Shown here in pieces: positions 23,526-37,830 of a stretch of DNA of 64,000 nucleotides. Origin of the DNA: Siphonodentalium dalli (lineage: Eukaryota > Mollusca > Scaphopoda > Gadilida > Siphonodentaliidae); NCBI GenBank assembly GCA_032622095.1, contig CP136066.1:101639319-101703318 (forward strand). Direction: 5' to 3'. The translations under genes were made by a program, and so were the position numbers. How positions within the stretch are numbered: the stretch's first letter is position 1; each line of letters opens with the position of its first letter. The notes beneath the pieces are model-generated. The model was not told the DNA's origin. It saw only the letters and a list, made by a program, of their open reading frames with translations, and did no database searches.

Positions 23526-23786
23526 GTTTTATTACACGCTTGTTCCCAGAAGTACAGTGTTATTGCTGTTCCATATTTACAAATACGTATGGAACGTACG
23601 TTCCATGCGCATTTCGTTGACGTAAAACGACGTATATATACATGACGTTCGCCTCAACCATGAAACCGGAACTGTAAAATGGAATCATCATCACACATGA
23701 CAAAACCTGCCCTCTATGTGCCTAAATAAACCTTATAAATCTGTATTTTTAATGCACGGATTCTAGGACGCGAAGTGTGCAATAAA

Positions 23787-23930
23787 CAGAACGACACGAT
23801 GGGTTTGTCGATACAGCACTCTTGCTGTCGCGGAAGGATAGAACTCGAAGCGCAAATGCCTCTCGTTCTATCCTTCCGCGACAGCACGATTGCCCTATCG
23901 ACAAACCCATTTACACATCGTGTCGTTCTG
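23787..23930. repeat. 144-bp imperfect hairpin O
   Basis: Outer pairs CAGAACGACACGATG against CATCGTGTCGTTCTG and inner pairs GCTGTCGCGGAAGGATAGAA against its complement close a ~20-base loop. There is a 7-base bulge and a few mismatches at about the middle of the stem. It lies 31 bp before element K1. Whether it is transcribed is unknown. Confidence 0.8.
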
Positions 23931-23961
23931 TGTATATATGCTACAAATTTGGATTAATTAA

Positions 23962-24188
23962 AGGGGCACTCTACACTAAATCCGGCCATTTATGGGACCA
24001 CCTCCTTTTATACTCAACATAATATATTAAACAAATGAATGAATTTGAGCCATGGATTAGTGCAAAAATACTCTCGTGTGGTCTAAGAACGATGCAAACA
24101 ACATGGTAATTATAATGAAAATGTATATTCAGTTGAGTATAAAAGGAGATGGTCCCATAAATGGCCGGATTTAGTGTAGCGTGCCCCT
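23962..24188. mobile_element. TTAA MITE K1
   Basis: 227 bp, begins AGGGGCACTCTACACTAAAT and ends with its complement, TIRs about 57 bp. It is flanked by TTAA at 23958-23961 and 24189-24192. Confidence 0.85.
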
Positions 24189-24864
24189 TTAAAAACATAT
24201 TATTTTCAGCAAGATTATGCTCATTCGATCCCAAACGCAATGAGCCTACATCACTTTCAAGATCAACTATATCTCTTCCCGGTTAAAGCGACAAAATCCC
24301 ATGTATAATAGGATACTGAATTTTCTATGCATTTATAGCATATCGTTTCGGTGTTTTATAGAGTGACACCATAATTTATTTCTCAATGACAAAATGGTAT
24401 CCTTTGGTATTTATATGTCTGGTGTATATTTCATACTTTTTTTCAACAGAACTAACGATAAAATGAAGTTAAGATAGTTTGTTTATGTCGTTGTTGTATA
24501 TAAGTGGGGTCTGGAATAATCTTTTGTCGTTTACAGATAGTAATTAAATCTAACAATTTTTATTTAAGTCTTTAGTCCGTTAAAAATTAAAATTAATTTT
24601 TACATTATTCGAATCCGAGAAACCACACTTTCCATATTCATTTGGAAATCATGAATTTTTGTAACAGAAATAAAATTGTTATATTTAATAATTACATTAT
24701 GTATATGTGATGGCAGTGGTCAGACCAGCGTAACGAGGGGACTAAACTCTGTCTCACAGTTAGTGGTGACCTAACATTTGATATTATGGACAATTATGTT
24801 GTTGTTGTTTCTATGGTTCGGAATTCCCCAATACATCTTTAAAATTCAAAGTGTTTGGTATTAA

Positions 24865-25206
24865 AGGGGAACTGTACACTAAATCCGGCCATTATTTGAA
24901 CCATCTCCTATTATACTCAACAGAATATATGCAACAAATGGTTGAATTTGAGGCATGGATAAGTGAAAAATACGCTAATTTACTTTAGTAACGATGTAAA
25001 ACAAGATGGTAATTATAATGAAAATGTCTCGAGTCATTGACTCATTTTCATTATAATTACCACGTTGTTTGCATCGTTCGTAGAGCATGTATAGTGTATT
25101 TTTCACTCATCCATGGCTCAAATGCATTTTGATGCATATGATTAATTCTGTTAAGTGTAAAAGGAGATGGTCCAATAAATGGCCGGATTTAGTGTACAAT
25201 CCCCCT
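24865..25206. mobile_element. TTAA MITE K2, almost fully palindromic
   Basis: 342 bp between TTAA 24861-24864 and 25207-25210. The TIRs (AGGGGAACTGTACACTAAAT) match K1. The centre, TGGTAATTATAATGAAAATG with its complement around CTCGAGTCATTGACTC, makes the whole element a long hairpin. It lies about 570 bp beyond the otx stop codon, perhaps near the 3' end of that transcript. Confidence 0.85.
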
Positions 25207-25781
25207 TTAATAGTGTCGCGAATACAGATAGTATGTAATGCAGCGCAGAAAGACATGTCAGGGAAAGGAATAAGACAAGAGTGATTGATTCATAATAATT
25301 TATATAAACAATTTGTTGCAGGAAAATATCACAATATTCACAAGACATCGTCAAGGGACTTTAACTTAACAATAAAAGTTATATACAGCATAACACATTT
25401 AGCAAATCGAGAACTGTATTTTTTTTTGCATAGTACAATGGACGAATACTTTCACTGTTAATAACTTTGTAAGAATGTTGTATTATCTTATGGAAGTAAA
25501 ATAAAATTGTATAATTTCTTTCATTTGTGCTAGAGACATCTTAAATTACACAAAACATGACTGCATGACTAGATATAACTAATGACCTCAATGACTAATG
25601 AATAATTTACTAAATATCACAAAACAGCTAATACTGACTATAGTTATTGCAACGGACCCGTAATGATCACTATATATAATCTCACTTTTGCAATGCGCTG
25701 ATAACCAATATTTACAAAGATCCTGGAGAACTAACTCAGAATTAAGCACCAATTAACCACACAATATTGTCACAGAAATGT

Positions 25782-27918
<2,137 letters not shown>

Positions 27919-28911
27919 TCTTAAGCCGTCTTTGTTCGCACAGGAGTTATAGTCAGTCGTGTTTATTGGTCAGAGGTATCTGAAAGAATATCGATGCATT
28001 GTAGAGACTGATATTTATACAGAGATGCGCTAACTAGGTCACTTCCTCCAGCGAGGAAGCGTGCCCAAAACGATGCATTAGCAACCCGCATACGGGAAGG
28101 TCTCGTTTTGGGGCGTTAATATGGCGTTATCGCCCTGTGACATATATTTCTAAGCGTGATCTAATACAAGGACATTATGTGGCAAAATAGAGTTAGTTCA
28201 CTTGGCAAATTCCCGAGTACTGAAAATGACCTCCTTGAACAGCTTGAATTCACCCACATTGATCAAAATCAATTTAAATGTTCTGCACATTTGTGGCAAC
28301 TTATCGGCTATAGCTTTCTTTGCACAATTTGATATACATCTTTTATTGATATGTATCATTTTAATTCATACCGATAGTTCCAAGATATGGCTATATAAAC
28401 TATAAATAACATGTTCATTGCGAAGCACTTGCTGCTTTGTGGCATTTTCAATGTCAAAATATAGGCTTCTGGAATGTCTTACAATTCAGATGGTACAATG
28501 GACTATACTGCATATATAATCTTGTTGTAATTTTCTTGAAATGAAATTGTATAATGGTGATGAGAAATAAAAAAAAAAGTAGTTGTATTTGTATAATCTG
28601 ACATGTCCAAAAACTTATATAAAACCTGGCGTGAGATCTTTCTGGTATTGGAGAAGGGCAGTTATTTGCAAAGAGTCATGAAAATATTATAAACCATATC
28701 CAACGGCTGTGAATTGTTAGATCAGAATTGTAACCCCAAAAGTTTTGAATCGATTTAACTTTGATATGTTAGATATTTGAAGCTCATTAAAAATCGAAAG
28801 ATTCATTCGGATTAAATAATATCCGATCAGGAAACACGACATCTTATATTTCCGGTAAATTCTGTTTCTAAATTTAGTCACCAAAAATTAAGAAGATCTA
28901 AGTGAGATTAA

Positions 28912-29018
28912 ACTTACCTTTAAATCTCGAAGAATATTAAAAGTTAAACCAGTATCAGAAAGCACAATCACAGATATGAATAAATAATATTAAACGTAAT
29001 GAAGTAAGAGAGGATAAT
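28912..29018 (-). promoter_or_regulatory. otx: Possible noncoding 5' exon and promoter region of otx
   Basis: On the - strand AAAG is followed by GTAAGT at 28917-28912, a strong donor that could splice to the acceptor at 27979 (intron about 940 bp). A TATATA lies at 29048-29043, about 25-30 bp upstream of a start near 29015. All of this is sequence pattern only; transcript data would be needed. Confidence 0.35.
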
Positions 29019-30418
29019 GATTTACTGGCAATCCGAAAGCACTATATACGTAATCAGAGCTTGGTATGTCACCATTACTGACCAATGACCTTAAAGCACA
29101 CGCTGGGACGCCGCAAATTGCTACAATGTTTGCAGAAGAGCTATTGTTAAAAATCAAATAGGGGCGTGGCCTAATGCTTTGTGCTTCATTTCGGACACGC
29201 CTTCGACATGCGCCACAGTTGTAACTATGTATCGATTAAAACTTATCTTTAGAGAAAATCATGACGAAATATGGGGATAACGATCGATATAATGTTTAGC
29301 GAATTAAGAAGTTGTTTGCAGGGAAATAGTCATATACTACTACCGGGAACGAGGGATAATAACATAGACTGATTATTCGCGTCCCATTAAATTTAAATAA
29401 ATCCAGATAAAAATATCAGTTCAAGATTATACAGATAGATTTGTACTAATCATAAAAGTAGTTAAAACAACTACGGAACCTAAAACCTGGTGTAGATATT
29501 AAATGAGCCACCAAAGAGGGGTATACTTATTTATGTTCTAAAAGTGATACTTGTCATTATTGTCTACGTTCACATAGTACATTCGGAGTATAGGAACATG
29601 GACGTTGGATTTTATATAACAAAATAAGTGTGTGTTTTTTTAGAAGAGCTCTTGTTCACATACCACATATGGATTGGACGGAAATAATGCCCAGAAAAGT
29701 TCAGGATTTGAATGGTGATATGTGTTATAATCTTACTCCAAGACTTATTTGTAAAATGGAATTCCTTTACGCTTTTCACTGAAGAAAGTCTTATTTCAAG
29801 ATTTTTTTGAAACTGGACCGAAAGGGATCATAAACGATTTATTCAATAAATCTATTTCATTTTATTGCGCTATTTTAAATATTAATACACCGTGTAAGAG
29901 GAAGTTACATGATATGCATGTGTGCATGTTTTCTGCTATAACTTTAAAAAAATGAAAATTCACCTGGTATATATGCACACATGGGGAATTCACACAGAAA
30001 GTTCTAGTATTTTCACTTATCGCTAGATTATTTTTGTTGTGATTATCATTTGTTTGTGTTATTTCATGAGAGTTTATTTATTCCAAAGAACTTACATATT
30101 CATGCATTGTAATATATTGGTTACATATACATAACAAGGTTATTCTTTCAGCGGTTCGTCGTGATTATCAACGAGATATTCCCCCCACATGTAAATGAAC
30201 TAAATGTTCTATTCATTGATGTAAATTAAATGTTCCCTTGATCTGCTTGGATTCCCATTTTATGAGCAACGATACATTTGTCATTGAACAGCGTTAAACT
30301 ACAGTGGTAACATATTTTATTTCTAATTCAAGCATATACTATACAAATTAATTCAAGAAGAAATAGGGTAAGGTATTACATTAAGGAAATCAATGAAAAC
30401 CATCTAAAGGGTACGTTC
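28919..30418. other. Upstream flank of otx, no gene seen
   Basis: AT-rich unique sequence with no supported coding exon or recognisable transposon. As the 5' flank of a developmental regulator it is a natural place for enhancers, but I see no decisive site cluster. Confidence 0.5.
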
Positions 30419-30734
30419 ATACACTGGCAAGTTTGCATGGAATTTTCTCATATATATACATATATAGAAACCCCTATGGTGCCAGAATATGAACTACAAC
30501 ATGCATATAAAATGCATATTTAACAAAGCTAACGACATGGGGAGATAATTCCATGCTATTTACAGGAAAATGTCGAGAGCATCGCTACTAGTGGAACTGC
30601 TCTTGTTGTTATACCTGTGGTACAGGTGCATTTTATAAGAAGTTTTGCATTCAGTTCCTGGCATATTGTAGCTTTCTATACCGAAATGACTGCACAATAA
30701 TGCCTGGAAAATTTGCGACTGTACGAACGTACCC
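30419..30734. mobile_element. TIR element G3
   Basis: 316 bp: GGGTACGTTCATACACTGGC at the left and ATTTGCGACTGTACGAACGT plus ACCC at the right. Shares its interior with G2 and G4. Confidence 0.75.
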
Positions 30735-31409
30735 GAAGACCTTTTCTATATGTTTTACAAACAAGTATAGTTGCATTACTATATAAACAATCACTATTTT
30801 CGAGTGAACATTTCCAATTCTAAATTAACGTTATAGATGTGTTTTATATGACTATAATGTCTAGAACAAAGATGTATCTTCGTTTAAACAATATATATAA
30901 CCTTCATTGAGGATTGAGGGTTGCATATGAAAGAAGTAGGGGATCGCTCCGTGGTATAAGCTAAAGACTGACTGTATATTGTGTTGATCTTTTTTTGAAG
31001 TTGTATAAATGTACTGCACAACAGTTATACTGTCAACGAAAGGACCTTTTCGTCACACCCATCGATTTCAAATGCATAGTGTTATTTTTTTTTTAAATCA
31101 AACATATAACACAAACACAATACACATATAGACAGAGAGATTGAGAAAGAGGATTGGAAAACAAGTAAATGGATTTTTTGATTAAAGTCCTATCCTCAAC
31201 AAGAATGAGATATATATATATGGCAGCTATAATCAACGGGGACCCGAACTCACCCATATACCCACAGTGTAAATATATTTTATTATTCCATATATATGGG
31301 TTGTGGAGACACGGACTCAGTATTATAATTATATAGTGTTAATTTCTTCAAATGTGCTTGCTTCAGTGCATGAGCGTGAACAAATTCTCATTTCTTATCG
31401 AAATAGCAA

Positions 31410-31500
31410 TTTAGTGTACATAATATCACGGAATAAATAGATTTGGCATAACGTGATATTGCTGAATTAAAGCCGTTTCCAGTATATACCCATATTTTGG
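31410..31500 (+). repeat. Dispersed repeat fragment, also at 45359-45430
   Basis: GGAATAA-TAGATTTGGCATAA and GCTGAATTAAAGCC occur in both places with moderate divergence. No ends or family recognised. Confidence 0.45.
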
Positions 31501-31635
31501 ACCGTGTATACACACACTCTCGTGGATAGTTTGAGTCTGCGTGCCTATGGGAAGGAAGTTTAAATGACGTCAAATAAAACAGATTTAATATTAACAAACT
31601 CTTGAGAAAGCTTGGTGGAAGTTGTAAGTCTTAAC

Positions 31636-31772
31636 TTGGGGGTGAATATTGGAGAGTTTATATTGGGGTGAATATTGGAGAGTTTATATTGGGGTGAATA
31701 TTGGAGAGTTTATATTGGGGGTGAATATTGGAGAGTTTATATTGGGGTGAATTTTGGAGAATATATATTTTA
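31636..31772 (+). repeat. 26-28-bp minisatellite
   Basis: Five near-identical units of the type TTGGGGTGAATATTGGAGAG plus TTTATA, the last degenerate. The open frame across it on the - strand (NIHPQYKLS repeats) is a by-product. Confidence 0.9.
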
Positions 31773-33794
31773 TATGCATTCAATTCAATTTCAAAGGAAG
31801 AGAACGTTCCTAACCACGCAGGTGCCATACATTCGTTAACATTTAAAAAATGAAAATATGAAAATATTAGTTCTATATTGGTATTCAACAGCCGATCAAC
31901 ATTAGAAAAATATTTAATCATAACTAATGCGTTTGTTACATGCACTAATGGCTGCCAACGAAACATTAATTTGCCAGCACAATGAATGGCAAACAGGTAG
32001 AAACTAGTTTGCTTCGCGGCCTAATTACCATTGTTCTGGGGGAGAGATTGAGTAGAAACTTGCAGGTTCGTTCATTACTGGTAGTTCAGATTGATTAGGG
32101 GCTTGCGCCTTACTAATCTGCGCTGTACCGACAAGGGTTTTGGAATCCTTTGCGGCGAGTTGTAATTGTCAGAACATTGCTTGCCCCAGCTCACAGCACG
32201 CCAAGCGCGTACCCGCTCTCCACGCGTGGTCATAATGAAAATCAGCACCGCTAGTGTGCGGTGCTTTTAATGTTGCATTAGAGGAACCGCATGTTAGCAC
32301 TAATTAGTAATTGGTAATTAGTAATATCGTGCCTCTCCCGCTGATAATATCGGTAAATCACATCTTGTTGTGGTCGGAGGTGGATATGGAATTATCGAAA
32401 AACAACATATCCCGGTCCTTGCTGAGATTTTTGAAGCCGAATGTATTTGTGACAGTTGTTGCACAAACCTGGTAAGTTAAACGGACCGGTAGTTCGTGCG
32501 ATTTTTGGAAATATCACAACCGATCTTGAATTGCGCGAAAATAGTTTACTATTCACTTGGTTTAAAACCACGTGGCGGTTTGGGCTCCAGAATACACTTA
32601 ATAATATTAGCTTTTGGATTTTTCCCAGTATAAAAATAGGTCTACACGAGTATGCTATATCACAGAAAGACGCAATGCAGTCATACCAACATACAACTAT
32701 GAACACAGTGTTTGGGTACCAAACTACAAACAGCCATTTGTACGACATGGTACAGAAAAGAGCGTCCCGTGTTAGTCTATTCCTGATATATTCCTGATAT
32801 GGTAGAAAAGAAATAAAGAGCGTTTTTAACTTCTGTGCGAAATATTGAAAACATCTGGAAAATGGCTCCGACCATGGCAAGTATTTATCAGAGCATACGA
32901 AGCCGATACAGTGTATATCAATATTTCGTGTATGTTAACCTATCTTATATGCCTTCTTCCAAATTGCGTAGACAAAATTTGGAAGCTCGAATGAGCTATA
33001 TCCGTTAAAACAATTTTATATCCCACAATGAACATTTATACATAAGACAAATTTTGACATGATGACAACACTGATGATTTTTGTGTAGATAAGGGCGAAG
33101 AGGATCTAACAACAATCGAGTCACTGTTTATATTGAGATATCTCATCAGAACAGATGAAAGTCTTGTGGAATATATAAGAGCGAAAGACAAGATAGGAAG
33201 GGGATGTAAGAAATTCTAAAAAAAAAAAAAAAAAACATCTGATAAGCTCAGAGATTTTAAGGGATGGAGATGGGGAGAATGGGTTACTATACTGCCATGT
33301 GGTAATAAATATTTGATTTGCCCCAATTAATACTACAATTACGATGAACAACATTTTGGTGAAGAAAACATATATATATGAATTGGTAACCATTTAAAGT
33401 GGCAATGTGTCTCTATTGAACGTCTTTATCTTTTCTTTTTTCAAGTTTTTATGACCTGACTATGTACCCACTATATATACCCACTTAGCAGTTTGACACA
33501 CTGTTATAATCGACTAACACACAACGACCTAATTCCACTTTTAGACACATATATATATATAACATCTGATAAACACATTTCACTCGAAACATCATATCGG
33601 ACTCGTTGGAATAGATGACCCGGTTAACACATTTTCAGTATTAACACACGATGACCTGATATAGTGCTAAACATATTTTACAGGGGAAATGACGTTGGAG
33701 TCGATCTAACCCACTTTGCAACTTCTCGCTGAAATTCTCTCCATGCCGTGGTATCATGTGATAGTAGTAATACAGTGGCAACACATGTGGGTCA

Positions 33795-34250
33795 GTGAGT
33801 GATTTAAAATAAAATGGGTGGACCGCACCCTTATTCAAAATTTACCTATAATTTCATGTGAGTAATCGATATACCAAATTTGAAAATACATGTAATCAGG
33901 TAACTAAAACTAAAGTTATCACCCGGAAACCAAAATAATCGACAAGGACCGTAACTCTGGTGCCCATACTATAGATCCTCTTCACCCTTAATATCCACAC
34001 ATCATGTCACTAACATTGTGTCAAAAATCATTATATATGTTGATTGATGGTATAAATAAATATCGTTTAAACCAACTCTGGTAAAAAATGGGAAGACCGC
34101 ACCCATAATCGAACTTGACTTTGTATTTTCATGTATGTAATCGATACAATATTTTAAAACAATTAGATTTCAAAAACTAAAGTTATCATCCGAAACCCAA
34201 AATAACTCCGGTAAAAAGGGAACAGACCTCATCCATATTCGAATTTGACC
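33795..34250 (+). repeat. Diverged direct repeat, ~272-bp spacing
   Basis: The block AAATGGG-GACCGCACCC, then GTAATCGATA, then AAAACTAAAGTTATCA, is found from 33811 and again from 34083; a third partial trace begins near 34216. Confidence 0.6.
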
Positions 34251-37200
34251 GGTGCCCCTTACCAATAAGCTCACAGAACAAATAGAGTATACCTTCATTA
34301 TAACCGAAGATCGATATGACCCGGAATTTCGAAACTATCTGGGACGGCCGCGCGGACGTCAAAACACACGGACAAACACCGGTTATTTCTATAGTCCTTC
34401 GATTTTATTTTTCGGGAGACAACATGTGGGTGTCGGAAAACAATTTCAGACACGTATATGATGACTTTTTGTTTTACATCTGGCCATTTCTGAGACCAAC
34501 CCTCGACCCTAATTTTTTTTCCGTTTTAGCAAGTTTTTTTCGACACCCACACGGAATCAAATATGCGAACTGAGTGTCTTCGTCGGAGGTATAATAAATG
34601 TTTATGTTAAGCATGTGGTTATATATAGTTAAATTACAATTTTGAATGTTATCTACTATTTTTCGAATACCGTGCGCTACATTAAGTCAATGGTCCAGGA
34701 AGACTCCCATCATCAAGGAAGTATACTGACAATAATCACATGACACCATTACCAGAACGCAATTTCTCTAATATGCAAAAAGAAAAAGAAAGACACTCTA
34801 TATATACAAATACATTAAATGACTTGTTGTCCATTCTTCGTTTTCAATATTGTATTTGTAGCAGCGTTTGTTTAGTTCAAAATAAAATATTGGTTGAACC
34901 AAAGAAAACAGAAACGCTCATTTTAATACATATAAACCATTCTTCGTTTGACATTTGGGAGCCTATAGCAAAAAGGGATTGCTGTAGCTTGCCTGCTGCT
35001 TCACTAAAATTTAGAGCCTGGTTGTATGATCAGGGGAGATGATATAACAGGCGTCGATTTTAATAGAATGATTATCAACAATCGACACAATTTGATTGTT
35101 GCAACCACGAAGTCCGGTAACGCTATTCAGGCTGACCCCCGTCGATCACGGAAAGTGGTGACACGTCAGGACAAAGATGTTTGCCCATCAGCTAGGTATG
35201 CAGCAAATAACACGTAGGCCGAGACATTTCTGGAGTGGGCAAATACCGGAAAACAGAAACGGATAGCCTTCTCAACGGTGGAACAATACCACGGAATGGG
35301 AAATGGAAGTGATGGACAATATGAGAGTGAGAGGTGTCATGATGTATGTGGCTGAGAATGCGCAGATAGACACAATTGAGTAGACACCTAGGAGCGCGAA
35401 GATCTCGAATACTAATCCTAACCCAATTGAACGCCCTCGAGGACGTGGGGCCTTGGGCAAGTCTATCCGGAAGCATGTCGCAAGGCGCCTACGATTACAT
35501 CGACGAAATATGATCCACCATGTTGACGACATGCGTTTGGAAAAAAATTTAACGACAAACATTATGAGAGTGATTAGCAAATAGCACAAACACGCTCTCT
35601 GTTGTCCCCAGAACACCTCAACTGAATTTTGTAAATTTGCAATTTCAATTGTGTTTGTCGATATCAGTTTTAACATTATTTACGCCCCAAATTGAGTCTT
35701 GACAACGGTGAATATATATGTTGATATTCATAACACGTTGATTAGTACAATCAACAATATTTAGCCTCACATATATTCCACCATGCTCAAACCCCATGGG
35801 AGTTTCAAACGGATTTAGCAAACGGACCCCATGGAAAGTCGATTATCATATGTAAATTTTAAATAAAATACCATTTATATGTACACCTCTTTAGTTTCCC
35901 CACTCTTTCTCAAAGTGATAAGACTATACTTTGGTTTAAACAATATTTATTTCTACCCTCAAAGAACATATATAGAATTTTTTTTTTTTACAAATGTTTA
36001 TGACATAATTTAGAATAGATGCCGACGAAGAGGATCTAACACTGTACTTTGACTGATTCCTAAACTGAAACTTAATGTGGATTATCACCAAGGAGACAAC
36101 TTACAATACCCACCTTCTCAATTAACAAAAAAAAAATAGTGAGTTATAATATTACATTTAATGTCGTACATCATAATTTGCTCGAAAATGACGATAATAT
36201 ATCACGCCCGGCAATCTCAACATTCGATGTTTTTCTATATTTCAAAAAATGTCAGCCTGTTATTAGACTAATACAGTAATGGGCTTCGCAACTGTGTATT
36301 CCATAAGTTATTAAAACTCAACAAAAGCGGATATCTGCTTGCTGCTAGATTCCCCCCCCCTTTCTATTCTACTCATGTTTTCATCATCAAAATGTTGTTC
36401 ATCATAATTGTAATGTAAATTGGGGCAAATATATATTGTTTAAATCACTATAAAACTGACATCAATAATCAATCGTGCAATAACTCGTGGCATTGAACCG
36501 CTATACATGTATATAAGCAATACAAAACAAGATGATCATTCTGTCATTCCATAATTTATCAATAGAAAGGTGAAATGGATAGTATGAAGAACCCCGTGAT
36601 AGTTTGCCATGAAATTTTGTCAGAAGTGTGAACGATATATACTGCGTCCCTGTCTGCGTGTAATATGACTCCGTACAGTATGTAATGGAGTGTTAATAGT
36701 TTTAAAAGTAAATAAACACCCATATAAGACGATGGCGGAAGCCAGGTCATCATTTCACGCCCCTCTAAATTTTTCAATTCAAAGTGTGTAATAAATAGTA
36801 TGAAGAGCCCGTGGTATAGTTTGCCAGAACACTTTGTCAGGTGTGTGAACGTATACTATACGTCCCTGTCAGCGTGTAATATGACTCCGTACAGTATGAA
36901 ATGGACTGTATAGTATTAAATGTAAATAAGACACACAATAATCTTAAGGCGATGGCGGAAGTCAGGTCATCATTCATTTCACACCCCTCTGAATGTATTA
37001 AATAAAGTGTGCGACAGATAGTATGAAGAACCCCGTTGTATAGTTTGCCATGATATTTTGTCAGAAGTGTGAACGTACACTGCGTTCCTGTCAGCGTGTA
37101 ATCTGACTCCATAAAATACGCAATGGAGTGTTATTAGTTTTAACCCTTTACCCAACAACCGGCCAAAAACGGCCAAATAAAGCTGCAACAGCCTAAATTA

Positions 37201-37292
37201 TCTTGGGTCTGTCTCAATAAAACCATGCAAATATGGATATCATTGGAACCGGCTCATTGACCACATTGTGATGGTTACAGTTATGCCCTGTG

Positions 37293-37359
37293 CCAATGCA
37301 TTCTCTTATATATGCGAGTCGACCATAGGTCGCCTCGCATATATAAGAGAATGCATTGG
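37293..37359. repeat. 67-bp palindrome J (copy 2)
   Basis: Identical over its visible length to the copy at 20987, same orientation of the asymmetric base pair. Confidence 0.9.
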
Positions 37360-37435
37360 CCTAAATCTTTTTTTAACACTTTTTGCCATTTTTTCTTACA
37401 TTCTTTAACAATTTTATAATTTTTAATGTGTTAAG

Positions 37436-37502
37436 CCAATGCATTCTCTTATATATGCGAGGCGACCTATGGTCGACTCGCATATATAAGAGAATGCATT
37501 GG
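37436..37502. repeat. 67-bp palindrome J (copy 3, inverted)
   Basis: Same palindrome in the opposite orientation (GAGGCGACC at left instead of GAGTCGACC), so copies 2 and 3 can also pair with each other across 76 bp. Confidence 0.9.
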
Positions 37503-37830
37503 CACAGTGCCCTTCTGTTGGGTAAAGGGTTAAAAGTAAATAAAATACGTAATTTAAGGCGATGGCGGAAGTCAGGTCATCATCCATTTCACACCACTCT
37601 AATTTTATAAATTAAAAGTTTACAATAGATAGTATGAAGAACCTCGTGGTAGTTTACCAGGACAATTTGCCAGAAGTGTGAACGTATAATACGTCCCTGT
37701 CAGCGTGTAATATGACTCGGTACAGTATGAAATGGAGTGTTATTACTTTTAAATGTAAATAAAACACCTCGTAAGGCGATGGTGATGTCAGGTCATCATC
37801 AATTTCACGCCCCTCTATTGCCAATATATA

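Larger units (their letters stand above)
30735..36558. other. Long gene-free stretch
   Basis: No supported gene. It holds the minisatellite above, a direct repeat at 33.8/34.1 kb, an 18-base A run near 33218 and a weak inverted pair (33296-33370 with 36367-36440: ACAACATTTTGGTGAAGA against TCATCAAAATGTTGTTCATC). Open frames up to 162 codons at 32392-32880 have overlapping frames on both strands and no recognisable domain. Confidence 0.5.
37144..37529. mobile_element. Element I, piggyBac-like TTAA MITE carrying two palindromes
   Basis: 386 bp with TIRs CCCTTTACCCAACA and TGTTGGGTAAAGGG, flanked by TTAA at 37140-37143 and 37530-37533. Other units of array H read AGTTTTAAAAGTAAAT without a break, giving the empty site. 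CCC-start termini plus TTAA are typical for piggyBac. Two copies of palindrome J lie inside. Confidence 0.88.
36559..37830 (+). repeat. Tandem repeat H, four ~220-bp units
   Basis: AGTATGAAGA starts units at 36581, 36797, 37020 and 37631. Each unit holds GTTTGCCA, GTGTGAACG, CGTGTAATATGACTC and GATGGCGGAAGTCAGGTCAT. The third unit is split by element I; without it the spacing is about 220 bp throughout. Open frames across the units are incidental. Confidence 0.8.

Noticed and set aside
31658-31966. Frame with repeated NIHPQYKLS on the - strand
   Set aside because: It is a translation of the 27-bp minisatellite.
32392-32880. 162-codon frame on the - strand with an overlapping 113-codon frame on the + strand
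   Set aside because: Frames open on both strands of the same DNA, no family features, and composition like the surrounding noncoding DNA.
37293-37502. Palindromes as rho-independent terminators or a CRISPR-like repeat
   Set aside because: This is eukaryotic DNA; the repeats are palindromes within a transposable element, with no spacer pattern or cas genes.
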